NCBI GenBank assembly: GCA_964400875.1
Contig: CAYNWK010000064.1
Location: 1-23,579, forward strand
Direction of reading: 5' to 3'
Source of the DNA: CAYNWK01 sp964400875
Lineage (GTDB): Bacteria; Chloroflexota; Anaerolineae; Anaerolineales; UBA4823
Length of the DNA stretch: 23,579 bases
Both the position numbers and the translations under genes were made by a program. Positions 8,295-17,261 of the stretch are shown piece after piece (position 1 is the stretch's first letter; each line of letters starts with the position of its first letter). The notes below the pieces were generated by a model. The model was not told the DNA's origin. It saw only the letters and a list, made by a program, of their open reading frames with translations, and searched no databases.

Positions 8295-9533
8295 TCACTC
8301 TCCCAGATAGCGGGCATACAGCCGTTTGGCATTTTCCAGGGGAGCCCGGTAATACTCCTCCGGAGTTTGGTCCAGGTCCACTCGGCGTGAGGCTGGCTGC
8401 ACGGTGGGCCGGGTGGCAGCGAAACGCTGCAGCGTCTCAGCATGGGGTTTCAGGCTTCCATCGGGGCGCACCAGGCCGAAAAAGCGTTCATGCCAGGCCT
8501 CATCGCAGGGCGGACGATCGTAAAGTTCCGGGATGTAATCGGCGAAACACCACAGGAGCGCTCCGGCAGCGCCCACCTCGACCAGGCGCGGCAGCACTCC
8601 TTCGAGGTAGGCGGACAGTCCCGCCTCCGAAGGCGCGTACTGCCGGTATGGTTTTCCGTGCCTGGCCCACTCCCACACTGCCGCGGGTTCGCCGGGGGCG
8701 GTGGTCGGACCACCGAACTCCTCCATCAAGGTTGGCTTGCCGCATAAAGCGGAGGTCAGCGCGCACAGGAAGGGTACGAAGTCGGGATCAAGGGGACCCC
8801 GGGCCCAGCCAGCGTACATGGGGTAACCGTGCATTCCCGCCAGGTCCGTTTCGGCGAAGACCTGATGCACGGGCAGGCCGTTGTTATCCACCAGGCTGGG
8901 GGTGTGCAGGCCGCAGGTGACCGGGTGAAGCGGGTCGATTTCACCGATCAAGGCGCGCCAGCGGCGCACCCAGGCGCGCCCGGCAGCTGCGTCCGGAGGC
9001 TGGGCGAACAAGTCCGGTTCGTTGCCCAGGTTCCACAGTCCGATGGCGGGATGGTCTTTAAAACGGCTGACGACCGTTTTCAGCAGCAGCGCCTCGGCAT
9101 CCAGGGCTACGGCGTCGGTGAATGGGTTTGCGTAGCCGCAAGCTACGTCTTTCCCGCCGCTGACCACCTGCCGCACGCCCGGGAGCATGGGCCGATCGCG
9201 GTGGAGCATCCAAGGTGGAGTCCAGGAAGGTCCGCTCATATGCCCGGTAAAGAAGGTCACGTCGAGCTGCAATCCCAGGTTGGTGGCGGTGTCACACACG
9301 ATCCCCAGGTTTTTCAGAGCTTTCGGGTCAACGCGATCCGGTTCGGGCTGCCAGTCCTCCCAAAGCAGGAAGATGCGCACCAGGGTGAGACCCAGCGTGG
9401 CGATCAGGCTGAACTCCTCGGCCACTTCACCGGCCTCGAACTGCGACCACCAGTACATCGCTTTACGGCGGGGCCAATAATTGACTCCGAGGATGAAAGG
9501 CTGTTCCGGCTGGGCGGGCGGGGTTTGGACCAT
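8295..9533 (-). CDS. Clan GH-A (GH5-like) glycoside hydrolase
   Basis: The product is about 412 aa with the (beta/alpha)8 pattern of clan GH-A. It begins with FILGVNYWPRRKAMYWW, then LVRIFLLWEDWQP and LDVTFFTGHMSGPSW. The putative acid/base is Glu172 in WNLGNEPD, and the putative nucleophile is Glu272 in LMEEFGG; both are intact. C-terminal residues carry GALLWCFADY. No signal peptide is evident, so it may act in the cytoplasm on transported oligosaccharides. The frame extends to an ATG at 9602, but the extra N-terminus is AT-rich and unlike the family. I therefore take ATG 9533, with weak AAGAG upstream. The substrate (mannan, glucan or other) cannot be decided. Confidence 0.85.
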   Translation of the reverse strand: MVQTPPAQPEQPFILGVNYWPRRKAMYWWSQFEAGEVAEEFSLIATLGLTLVRIFLLWEDWQPEPDRVDPKALKNLGIVCDTATNLGLQLDVTFFTGHMSGPSWTPPWMLHRDRPMLPGVRQVVSGGKDVACGYANPFTDAVALDAEALLLKTVVSRFKDHPAIGLWNLGNEPDLFAQPPDAAAGRAWVRRWRALIGEIDPLHPVTCGLHTPSLVDNNGLPVHQVFAETDLAGMHGYPMYAGWARGPLDPDFVPFLCALTSALCGKPTLMEEFGGPTTAPGEPAAVWEWARHGKPYRQYAPSEAGLSAYLEGVLPRLVEVGAAGALLWCFADYIPELYDRPPCDEAWHERFFGLVRPDGSLKPHAETLQRFAATRPTVQPASRRVDLDQTPEEYYRAPLENAKRLYARYLGE

Positions 9534-9645
9534 GCGGGCTCTTATCCATGACCTAACAATTTTGATAATTCGTAATTGATAATTTTTACCGGAATAGGAC
9601 AACCGTACCCTTGTTTTTTGGTCGAATTGATGTGATAATACGTAG

Positions 9646-9688
9646 GCTCGCTCTGCCTGGTTGTCCCCCCCAACTAGGCAGGGCGGGC
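9646..9688 (+). other. Long 18-bp hairpin with C-rich loop
   Basis: Positions 9646-9663 pair with 9671-9688 around the loop TCCCCCC. All 18 positions pair if the plus strand is the RNA, using three G-U wobbles. On the minus strand those become three C-A mismatches. It lies 43 bp after the end of the decarboxylase gene, where a terminator is expected, but there is no T-run on the minus strand. It could be a terminator, an RNA-stabilising end or a small mobile palindrome. Confidence 0.55.
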
Positions 9689-9730
9689 GTTTGCTTTAAT
9701 GGCGAGCTGGTAAACCAGCACCAAAAGCGT

Positions 9731-11206
9731 TCATTCTAGCCCCTCCTCTAACAGCTGGTTCCCGATGCGGACGACTGCTTCCAGCATGACTTCGAAATCT
9801 TCACGCTGGCTGCGGTGATTGGTGATCGCCGCGCGCAAGGCATATTTACCGTTCAAAACGGTGTAAGAAGGCACGGCGATTCCGCTCTCATGCAGGCGGA
9901 TGAGCAGCTCCTGGTTGAGCTCGTTCAGAGCCTCCTGGTCCACTCCGTCGGCGGTGAAGCGAAAGCAGACGATGTTCAGCGGCGCCGGGGCGAGGCGCTC
10001 CAGGGCAGGATGGGAGTCGATCCGGTCCGCCAGGTAGCGCGCCTGGAGCACGTTCTGGTAGATCAAGCGCCCGAATTTTTCAATCCCCTCGGCGTAGAGC
10101 GACATCCACACTTTCAGGGCGCGAAAGCCGCGGGTGAGCTGCACGCCATAATCGCTGAACCAGCTTTTGCCGCCAGCCAGGCCGCGCGAGGCGTGGGCGA
10201 GATAGTCCGGGGTCAGCGAGAAAGCCTGGCGGTGAGACGCTTCGTCCCGCACCAGGGCGCAGCCGACCTCGAAAGGCAGGTACATCCATTTGTGCATATC
10301 GAAGGCCAGGGAATCGGCCCGCTCCATGCCCGCTACCAACGAACGCAGCTCGGGAGCGAGGGCGGCCAAAGCGCCGAAGGCGCCGTCCACGTGCAGCCAG
10401 AGGTTCTCGCGCTGGCATAGATCCGCCAGCGCAGCCAGGTCGTCAAAGGCGCCGGTGTTGACCGTGCCGGCGTTACCGATCACGCAATATGGGTGGTGCC
10501 CGGCCTGGCGGTCGGCGGCGATGGCGGCCTCCAGGGCTTTCAGATCGATCTGATATTCGGCGTTCACGGGGATCAGCCGCAGAGACTCCTGACCCAGCCC
10601 AAGCAATTCGACGGCTTTGAGGTTGGAGCTGTGGGTCTCTTCGGAAGCGTATAAGGTCATGCGCCGCGGGGCCGCGCCGAGGCCATTTGCGCGCAAATCG
10701 AACTCCGCCCGAGCGTTGCGCGCCACGGTCAGGCCGACCAGGTTGGCCATCGATCCGCCGCTGACCAGCAGCCCGGAGGACTCACCCGGGAAAGCCATCA
10801 TTTCTTTGCACCAGTCGATCACCTGGTTTTCAACGTAAACGGCGACGTGATCGCCGCCGCCCATGTTGGGATTCAGCCCGGAAGCCAGCATCTCGGCCAA
10901 CATGCCGAGGGGGGTGCCGGTGCCCATCACCCAGCCCCAAAAACGCGGGTGGGCGTTCAGCGCGCCTCCCGAACGCATGCGCTGGATAAAAGACCGATAA
11001 GCCTCGTCCGCACCATGCGGCTCGCGGGGCAGGGGTTGGTGAAAAAAGGCCTTGACTTCCTGGGATACTGGCTGCCAGACGGGCTGCTCTCGGAGGTCTT
11101 CCAGCTGGGCGAACATGTCGTCCAACATTTGGTGCCCGAGTGATCGCAGCGCGTCCCAATTCTCTGGGTCGAGGCTTTCTTCATGAGTGAGTTCTTTGGT
11201 GTCCAT
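9731..11206 (-). CDS. PLP-dependent decarboxylase, aromatic-L-amino-acid decarboxylase family
   Basis: This 491-residue enzyme belongs to the group II pyridoxal-phosphate decarboxylases (AADC / glutamate decarboxylase-like, fold type I). Visible motifs are HPRFWGWVMGTGTP, the GLLVSGGSMANL cofactor-phosphate loop, LHVDGAFGALAAL with the Asp that contacts the pyridine nitrogen, and FDMHKWMYLPFE with the Schiff-base Lys306. Length is normal for the family. It starts at ATG 11206 with GGAG about 10 nt upstream; the open frame continues into the assembly gap, but that part is not protein-like. It probably removes the alpha-carboxyl of an amino acid to give an amine; the specific amino acid is not decidable by eye. 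Confidence 0.92.
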   Translation of the reverse strand: MDTKELTHEESLDPENWDALRSLGHQMLDDMFAQLEDLREQPVWQPVSQEVKAFFHQPLPREPHGADEAYRSFIQRMRSGGALNAHPRFWGWVMGTGTPLGMLAEMLASGLNPNMGGGDHVAVYVENQVIDWCKEMMAFPGESSGLLVSGGSMANLVGLTVARNARAEFDLRANGLGAAPRRMTLYASEETHSSNLKAVELLGLGQESLRLIPVNAEYQIDLKALEAAIAADRQAGHHPYCVIGNAGTVNTGAFDDLAALADLCQRENLWLHVDGAFGALAALAPELRSLVAGMERADSLAFDMHKWMYLPFEVGCALVRDEASHRQAFSLTPDYLAHASRGLAGGKSWFSDYGVQLTRGFRALKVWMSLYAEGIEKFGRLIYQNVLQARYLADRIDSHPALERLAPAPLNIVCFRFTADGVDQEALNELNQELLIRLHESGIAVPSYTVLNGKYALRAAITNHRSQREDFEVMLEAVVRIGNQLLEEGLE

Positions 11207-11338
11207 CGATGTGTGACTCCTATTCCTGGATCGATACGAACGATTGAATTGTGGCTCTTGAAGGATCTCGTTGAGGAGGTGGAAGGTTTGCGAAAGACGA
11301 AGGCATTCCAGGCGAAGATTAGCCAAGTATATCAAACG

Positions 11339-11438
11339 NNNNNNNNNNNNNNNNNNNNNNNNNNNNNNNNNNNNNNNNNNNNNNNNNNNNNNNNNNNNNN
11401 NNNNNNNNNNNNNNNNNNNNNNNNNNNNNNNNNNNNNN
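11339..11438. other. Assembly gap of 100 Ns
   Basis: A block of exactly 100 Ns is the conventional placeholder for a scaffold gap of unknown size. It removes the 5' end of the MFS gene at 11439. Adjacency of the genes left and right of it rests on scaffolding only. Confidence 0.98.
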
Positions 11439-12680
11439 GTTTCCTTGTTAGGCAGCCAGCTGGTCCAATTCGCCTTAATCTGGTGGCTGACGAAGACCAC
11501 CGGCTCTGCCACGGTGCTGGCCACCGCCTCCCTGGCAGGCATGCTTCCCCAGGTGTTCCTGGGGCCTTTCAGCGGGGTCCTGGTGGACCGCTGGAAGCGG
11601 CGCACGATCATGATCCTGGCTGACAGCGCCATCGCCCTGGCGACGGTCTTGCTGGCTGTCCTGTTCTGGCGCGGCGCGATCCAGATCTGGCAGGTGTACG
11701 CGCTGATCTTCTTTCGATCGGCGGCGACGGGCTTCCACGCGCCGGCGATGCAGGCTTCCACTTCCTTGATGGTCCCCAAACAGCATCTCTCCCGGGTACA
11801 GGGGATCAACCAGATGCTCAATGGCGGGCTCAATGTCCTCTCTGCGCCGCTGGGCGCGCTGTTGTTGGAGGTCCTGCCGCTACAGGGCGTCCTGGGGATC
11901 GACGTCGCCACGGCAATACTGGCGATCTCCCCGCTGTTTTTTATCGATATCCCCCAACCTGCTCCCCGTCGAGCGGCGGATGGAAGCGAGGCGCAGAGCA
12001 GCTTCTGGGAAGACCTGCAAGCCGGGATGCGCTACGTGTGGGGCTGGCCTGGCCTGGTTGTGCTCATTCTTATGGCGACGCTGATCAACTTTGTCATCTC
12101 CCCGGCGTTTGCCCTGCTGCCCATCCTGGTTACCCAACATTTTGGAGGCCAGGCTATCCAGCTGGCCTGGTTCGAAGCGATCATGAGCGTTGGGGTGATC
12201 CTCGGCGGGTTGACCCTGAGTGTCTGGGGAGGCTTTGAGCGCCGCATCCTGACCTCCATGCTAGGCCTGTTCGGTCTCGGGCTGGGAAGCATAGCGTTGG
12301 GCCTGGTGCCTGCCAGCGGGTTCAACCTGGGGTTGGGCGTTTTGTTCATCGCCGGGTTCTCTTTGTCGATCACGAACGGACCGATCCTGGCCGTGGTGCA
12401 ATCCATCGTGTCGCCGGAGATGCAGGGACGGGTCTTTACCTTGATCGGCAGCGCCGCCACCGCGGTGTCCCCGATCGGGTTGATCGTAGCCGGGCCGGTC
12501 GCTGACTGGTTGGGCGTGCAAAGCTGGTATGTGTTCGGCGGCGTGGTGACGTTATTAATGGCAGTCGCCGGCCTCTTCAGCCCGGCTGTGATGGGGATCG
12601 AGGACAATCGCGACGTTCGAACCGAAGTACAGGATGAAACCGGCGCAGCTTTCTCCGATGAAGCGGTGAAACTGGGCTAA
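11439..12680 (+). CDS. MFS exporter (MFS_3 type), 5' end lost in gap
   Basis: The visible 413 codons encode a major facilitator of the drug/siderophore exporter type. It starts inside helix 1 (VSLLGSQLVQFALIWWLT). Motif A between helices 2 and 3 is seen as GVLVDRWKRR. Further helices continue with FRSAATGFHAPAMQAS, and a late SPEMQGRVFTLIGSA. Only roughly 15-25 N-terminal residues should be missing if the gap is short. It is followed 79 bp later by a paralogue in the same direction, so they may share a transcript. It probably exports a small lipophilic compound by proton antiport; the substrate is unknown. Confidence 0.9.
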   Translation, partial: VSLLGSQLVQFALIWWLTKTTGSATVLATASLAGMLPQVFLGPFSGVLVDRWKRRTIMILADSAIALATVLLAVLFWRGAIQIWQVYALIFFRSAATGFHAPAMQASTSLMVPKQHLSRVQGINQMLNGGLNVLSAPLGALLLEVLPLQGVLGIDVATAILAISPLFFIDIPQPAPRRAADGSEAQSSFWEDLQAGMRYVWGWPGLVVLILMATLINFVISPAFALLPILVTQHFGGQAIQLAWFEAIMSVGVILGGLTLSVWGGFERRILTSMLGLFGLGLGSIALGLVPASGFNLGLGVLFIAGFSLSITNGPILAVVQSIVSPEMQGRVFTLIGSAATAVSPIGLIVAGPVADWLGVQSWYVFGGVVTLLMAVAGLFSPAVMGIEDNRDVRTEVQDETGAAFSDEAVKLG

Positions 12681-12759
12681 ATTTGATTACTCAAAGCCGC
12701 ATAAGCTAAGAGGAAATCCATTGTCGGTACAAATCCGTATTGGCTGGAGAGGTGAGGAA

Positions 12760-14136
12760 ATGATAGCGCGATCTAAACCGCGAGGAATGCGCACGTTTTT
12801 CGTAATTTGGTCCGGGCAGCTGGTTTCGACGCTGGGCTCCGGCCTGACCAGCTTCGCGTTGGGGGTTTGGATCTACGAGCGGACCGGCTCGACCACCCTT
12901 TTCGCGCTCAACATGCTGGCTTTCGTGCTGCCCAACCTGCTGGTGTCGCCATTTGCCGGCGCGCTGGTGGATCGTTGGGACAGGCGCCGGGTGATGATCC
13001 TTAGCGATACAGGAGCCGGATTGAGCACCCTGGCGATCGTGGTCTTGATGACCTTGGGCCGCCTGGAGGTCTGGCATGTGATCCTGATCTCGGCCTGGAA
13101 CTCGGCTTTTACCACCTTCCAATGGCCGGCTTATTCGGCGGCCACGACCTTGCTGGTGCCCAAGGCGCAGCTCGGCCGGGCCGGCGGGATGGTGCAGATC
13201 GGCGAGGCTATGTCACAGCTGATCTCCCCGGCGCTGGCCGGCGCACTGTTCGTTACCGTCGGTTTGCAGGGCGTGGTGCTGGTCGATTTCGTCACCTACT
13301 TGTTCGCTGTGACAACGCTGCTCCTGGTGCACATCCCCAGTCCGGAGTTATCCCAGGATGGCCTGGAAGGTCGAGGTTCGATCTGGAAAGAGGCCATTTA
13401 CGGGTGGCGCTACATCGCCGCACGCAAGGGCTTGTTTGGGTTGTTGATGGTTTTTGCGGCTTATAACTTCTTCTCGGGTCTATTCAGCCCTTTGATCGGC
13501 CCATTGATCCTGGATATGTATTCCCCTGAAGTGTTCGGCTATTTGGGTTCCATCGTCGGCGTGGGTATGCTAGTCGGGACACTGTTGATGAGCGCCTGGG
13601 GCGGTCCCAAACGGCGCATCCACGGTGTGCTGGCCTTTTTGATGCTGGGAGGATTCTTCTCTGGGTTGATCGGCCTGACCCCCTACCTGCCTTTGATGGC
13701 GGCTGCCGGTTTCGGCATGATGTTGGTGATGCCCATCATTGGCGGCTCCAGCCAGGCGATCTGGCAGAGCAAAGTGGCCCCCGACGTGCAGGGGCGCGTC
13801 TTCTCCGTGCGCCGCATGATCGCCTGGTCAACGATGCCGTTGGCTTACCTGATCGCCGGGCCGTTGGCGGACTACGTCTTCAACCCGCTGCTGGAAGTGG
13901 GCGGCCCGCTGGCCAACAGCCTAGGCCCGCTGATGGGGGTCGGGCCGGGGCGGGGCACGGGTTTGCTGTTCGTGGTGATCGGGTTTTGCAGCCTGCTGGT
14001 CGGTCTGGGGGGCTATCTCAGCCCGCGAGTGCGCAACCTGGAGGATGAATTGCCCGACGCCGTCCCCGATGAAGCGGGTGAGGTGGACGCCGAAGCGCAG
14101 GGGGAATTAGAGATGCTGCCCACAATAGCTGATTGA
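12760..14136 (+). CDS. MFS exporter (MFS_3 type), paralogue of the preceding gene
   Basis: The 458-residue protein has the same architecture as its upstream neighbour: FVIWSGQLVSTLGSGLTSFAL in helix 1, motif A GALVDRWDRRRVMIL, HIPSPE before the central loop, and VAPDVQGRVFSVRRMI in the C-terminal half. I start it at ATG 12760 because GAGGTGAGGAA precedes it directly; the frame opens earlier at TTG 12721 without a ribosome site. The acidic C-terminal tail is cytoplasmic. The pair looks like a tandem duplication that has diverged substantially. It ends 8 bp before a palindromic tandem repeat that separates it from a convergent gene. Confidence 0.92.
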   Translation: MIARSKPRGMRTFFVIWSGQLVSTLGSGLTSFALGVWIYERTGSTTLFALNMLAFVLPNLLVSPFAGALVDRWDRRRVMILSDTGAGLSTLAIVVLMTLGRLEVWHVILISAWNSAFTTFQWPAYSAATTLLVPKAQLGRAGGMVQIGEAMSQLISPALAGALFVTVGLQGVVLVDFVTYLFAVTTLLLVHIPSPELSQDGLEGRGSIWKEAIYGWRYIAARKGLFGLLMVFAAYNFFSGLFSPLIGPLILDMYSPEVFGYLGSIVGVGMLVGTLLMSAWGGPKRRIHGVLAFLMLGGFFSGLIGLTPYLPLMAAAGFGMMLVMPIIGGSSQAIWQSKVAPDVQGRVFSVRRMIAWSTMPLAYLIAGPLADYVFNPLLEVGGPLANSLGPLMGVGPGRGTGLLFVVIGFCSLLVGLGGYLSPRVRNLEDELPDAVPDEAGEVDAEAQGELEMLPTIAD

Positions 14137-14143
14137 GGGGTGC

Positions 14144-14190
14144 CGATCCGGGCGGATAGCGATCCGGGCGGATAGCGATCCGGGCGGATA
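14144..14190. repeat. Three tandem 16-nt palindromic repeats
   Basis: CGATCCGGGCGGATAG is repeated three times, the last copy lacking its final base. Each unit contains ATCCG-GG-CGGAT, a small perfect inverted repeat. They fill the 68-bp space between the convergent MFS and GGDEF-EAL genes. They may act together as a termination or RNA-end structure for either gene. Confidence 0.9.
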
Positions 14191-14204
14191 CCTTCTGCTG
14201 GATA

Positions 14205-16904
14205 TCATTCTGGCTCTTGTTCCTCTTGACCACTATGATCCCATGGCCTGAATTTGTGCGTGCCAGAGAGCAGCTGCTCCAACAAATATTCAACGTCCGG
14301 TTTTGGCAGTGGGGTGGAGACCAGAAAACCCTGACCGTATTCACACCCTAGAGATTTCAAATGGTCGAGCTGGGCGTCGGTCTCGACGCCTTCGGCGATG
14401 ACGCCGAGGGCCAGGTTGTGAGAGAGCGAGACGATGGAATGGACGATCTTCAGCGAGCTTTCCTCTTCGCTCATCTTGCCGACGAAAGCCTGGTCGATCT
14501 TCAGGGCGTTAACGGGGAATTGGGACAGATAACTCAGCGAAGAGAAGCCGATCCCGAAATCGTCGATCTGGATGTGCACGCCCAAATCCTGGATGGCGTG
14601 CAGCTGCGTAAGGGTGTGCTCGTTGTGCGCCATGATGGTGTTTTCGGTGATCTCGATCTTCAGGCTTCTCGAATCCAGACCGGTGTCCTCGAGCACCTGT
14701 TCAATGATCGCCACGATATCGGGCTGGGCGATCTGTTTGCTGGAAAAATTAACGCTGATGGTCAGCGGGGGCTCGGTGGTGTAAAGCTGCTGCCAGGCAT
14801 GCATTTGGGTGCAAGCTTCGGTCAAAACCCAGCGGTCGAGGTCGATGATCATGCCGGTCGATTCGGCTAGAGGGATGAACTCCAGGGGATACATCAAGCC
14901 GCGCTTGGGATGCTGCCAGCGCACCAGGGCTTCGAAGCCGACCAGCTGACCGTTTTCCAGCGAGACGATCGGCTGGTAATTGAGCAGCAGTTCCTTGCGT
15001 TCCAGGGCGCCGCGCAGATCGGCTTCAAGGGTCAGCCGTTCCATGATGGTCTCGCGCATAACCGTGTCGAAGATCTCGAAGCGGTCCTTGCCGTTGGCTT
15101 TGGCGTAATACATGGCGATATCGGCATCGCGCAGCATGTCATCCGGATTGGCGTACTCCGGATTGCTTAACACGATGCCGGTGCTGACTGTCGCATAAAC
15201 CTCATTTTCTTCCAAGTGAAAAGGATCGGCGAGTTTTTCTTTGATCCATTCGGCCACGCGAATGGTGGCTTTTGGCTCCTGCACGTCTTCCAGCAGGATG
15301 GCGAACTCATCACCACCCAAGCGGGCCACGATATCGGTATCGCGCAGGCCTTCAGCCAGAACCCTGGCAAAAGCGACCAGCAGTTTATCACCGATCATAT
15401 GTCCCAAGCTGTCGTTGACGTCCTTGAAGCGATCCAAGTCCAGGAACAAGACGGCGAACTGGTAATCCTCGCGCCGCTGGGCGCGCGCAATCGCGTGGCG
15501 CAGGTGGTCGGTAAACAACGCCCGGTTGGGTAAATCGGTCAGCGTGTCGTGGAAGGCGTTGTGCAGCAGGCGCTCTTCGGCGATCTTGCGGTCAGTAATA
15601 TCCGTTTGCGAACCGGCCATGCGGTAAGCATTCCCATCCGCGCCGGTGACTGCACAGCCTCGGGTGAGCATCCAGCGGAAAGCGCTGTTCTTGTGCTGGA
15701 TGCGGTGCTCGCTTTCAAAATGGGTATTGACACCGTGAATATGCGCCGAGATGTCCAACTTGACGCGCTCGACATCGTCCGGGTGAATGCGGTCGAACCA
15801 TTCGTCAGGGTCATCACCGATCTCATCGGGCTCATAACCAAGCAGGGATTTCCAGCGGGGGGAGAAATAAATCCGGTTGGTCTTCAGGTCCCAGTCCCAT
15901 AAGCCGTCGTTGGCTCCGGTGACAGCCAGCATATAGCGCTCTTCACTCTCACGCAGCGCCTCCTGGACGCGAGTACGCTCATCGATCTCATCCTGAGCCT
16001 GCTCGTACAGGCGGGCGTTCTCGATCGCCACCGCGGCGTAGTCCGCCAGGGAGGTCAGTTTGATCTCGTCGGCCTCCACGAAGGGCCGGTTGCTGGTATG
16101 GTTGTCCACGGTGAGCACGCCCATCTTCTTGCCCTTATAGCTCAGGGGTACGTGCAGCAAGCTGTGCACGAGAAAGCCGGTGCTGACCTTGAGCGGCTCA
16201 TCGTCTGGATCCCGGGTAGAGCGGTACGGGCGGCCGGTGCGCATCACTTCTCCGACCAGCGAGTCGTGGACCGGCAAGCGCAGCGTCTTGCTGCGCTCTT
16301 CGTCGATGTTTTTAACCGCCCGCAGGTAGAGCTGGTCGCTGCCTTCGTCGAGCAAAGCGAGGAAGCCTTCTTCTGCCCGGGTGAGCAGCACGCCGGCCTC
16401 CACGATGCGCCGCAGAACTTCGTCCAGATCGAGGGAGGAGGTCACACTCTGGCCGACTTTAGCCAGGGCGGTGAGCCAGGAGACTTGCGCCTCCAGACGA
16501 GCGTTGAGACGCTGCTTCTCGCGTCTCAGGCGCGATTCGGACAAAGCGCGGGCGATAGAATCATTGAGTTGATCGGGGTCAATAGGTTTGGAGAGATAAT
16601 CTTCCACGCCCAGGCGGAACGCCTCGGCGACGATCTGTTCGGAACCCTGGCCGGTGATCAGGATCGTGGGGATGCTGAACCCCTCGCCTCTCAGCTCACG
16701 AAGTAAATCCAGACCGGTGGTATCGGGCATCTGCAGATCCAGCAGCATGAGGGCGATGTTTCTGTGTTGGCGGACGATACGTCGGGCAGAAGCGCCGTTG
16801 TAGGCGATTAAGGCATCGAAACCCAGATTGGGCAGGATCTTGCTGGCGACAAAATCGGCGATCTGACGGTTGTCGTCGACGACGAGGATGGTCTCACTGC
16901 TCAT
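14205..16904 (-). CDS. Response regulator with GAF, PAS, GGDEF and EAL domains
   Basis: This 899-residue signalling protein reads, in order: a receiver domain (about 5-118) with DD at 10-11, phospho-acceptor Asp56 and Lys106; a GAF domain (about 165-305); a PAS domain with PAC (about 325-450, DGLWDWDLKTNRIYFSP); a GGDEF diguanylate cyclase domain (about 460-620) with intact GGDEF near 526 and an RxxD inhibitory site (RDTD) five residues before RLGGDEF-type core; and an EAL phosphodiesterase domain (about 636-880) with EALVRW, ITEN, IDDFGIGFSSL and AEGVET intact. Both catalytic modules look competent, so it could make or degrade c-di-GMP depending on input. No histidine kinase is adjacent. AGGGG lies 5 nt before the ATG. 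Confidence 0.95.
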   Translation of the reverse strand: MSSETILVVDDNRQIADFVASKILPNLGFDALIAYNGASARRIVRQHRNIALMLLDLQMPDTTGLDLLRELRGEGFSIPTILITGQGSEQIVAEAFRLGVEDYLSKPIDPDQLNDSIARALSESRLRREKQRLNARLEAQVSWLTALAKVGQSVTSSLDLDEVLRRIVEAGVLLTRAEEGFLALLDEGSDQLYLRAVKNIDEERSKTLRLPVHDSLVGEVMRTGRPYRSTRDPDDEPLKVSTGFLVHSLLHVPLSYKGKKMGVLTVDNHTSNRPFVEADEIKLTSLADYAAVAIENARLYEQAQDEIDERTRVQEALRESEERYMLAVTGANDGLWDWDLKTNRIYFSPRWKSLLGYEPDEIGDDPDEWFDRIHPDDVERVKLDISAHIHGVNTHFESEHRIQHKNSAFRWMLTRGCAVTGADGNAYRMAGSQTDITDRKIAEERLLHNAFHDTLTDLPNRALFTDHLRHAIARAQRREDYQFAVLFLDLDRFKDVNDSLGHMIGDKLLVAFARVLAEGLRDTDIVARLGGDEFAILLEDVQEPKATIRVAEWIKEKLADPFHLEENEVYATVSTGIVLSNPEYANPDDMLRDADIAMYYAKANGKDRFEIFDTVMRETIMERLTLEADLRGALERKELLLNYQPIVSLENGQLVGFEALVRWQHPKRGLMYPLEFIPLAESTGMIIDLDRWVLTEACTQMHAWQQLYTTEPPLTISVNFSSKQIAQPDIVAIIEQVLEDTGLDSRSLKIEITENTIMAHNEHTLTQLHAIQDLGVHIQIDDFGIGFSSLSYLSQFPVNALKIDQAFVGKMSEEESSLKIVHSIVSLSHNLALGVIAEGVETDAQLDHLKSLGCEYGQGFLVSTPLPKPDVEYLLEQLLSGTHKFRPWDHSGQEEQEPE

Positions 16905-17261
16905 GGTGACCCCTATTCATTGTGTCGATAGCCGGGCGCCGCGCGTGGTATCCCCCATTCCGGCAGCAGGTGGGTTTTCAGCTGATACTGGCTGACGATT
17001 CTGGTAAACCCCTCTGTTACCCATCCCAGGCGCTCCCCTATGCATGAGTTCGATGAAGTTAGTGACCTAAAATTGCCGGTACCTGCCTGGTCTAACGGCC
17101 GGTGACCAGCTCCCTACCCATGCATGCAAGAATTAGGCCACACAATCGAATAAGTTCAATCGTCCTTGCAGTTTACCATATCTTGCACTTTCCGGTAGTC
17201 TTTTCATGGCTTGCTATCAGAGACGTAAGCTGGAGGAAGAGCTGTTATCTGCATTCCCAGG
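16905..17261. other. 357-bp intergenic region, no gene seen
   Basis: This lies between two minus-strand genes and should hold the promoter of the GGDEF-EAL gene. I searched it for a c-di-GMP riboswitch and did not find the conserved core. A small inverted repeat GGTAA/TTACC (17002-17020) and two copies of TGCATG are the only structure noted. A minus-strand open stretch of about 65 codons lacks a start codon. Confidence 0.5.

Noticed and set aside
16918..17115. Open stretch of about 65 codons on the minus strand ending in GYRHNE
   Set aside because: It has no ATG, GTG or TTG start with a ribosome site, and I recognise no family. It is probably chance.
16905..17261. Possible c-di-GMP (GEMM) riboswitch, suggested by GGGTAACAGAGGGGTTTACC on the minus strand
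   Set aside because: The conserved CACGCA and GCAAAGCC-type core is missing. Only one short hairpin is present.
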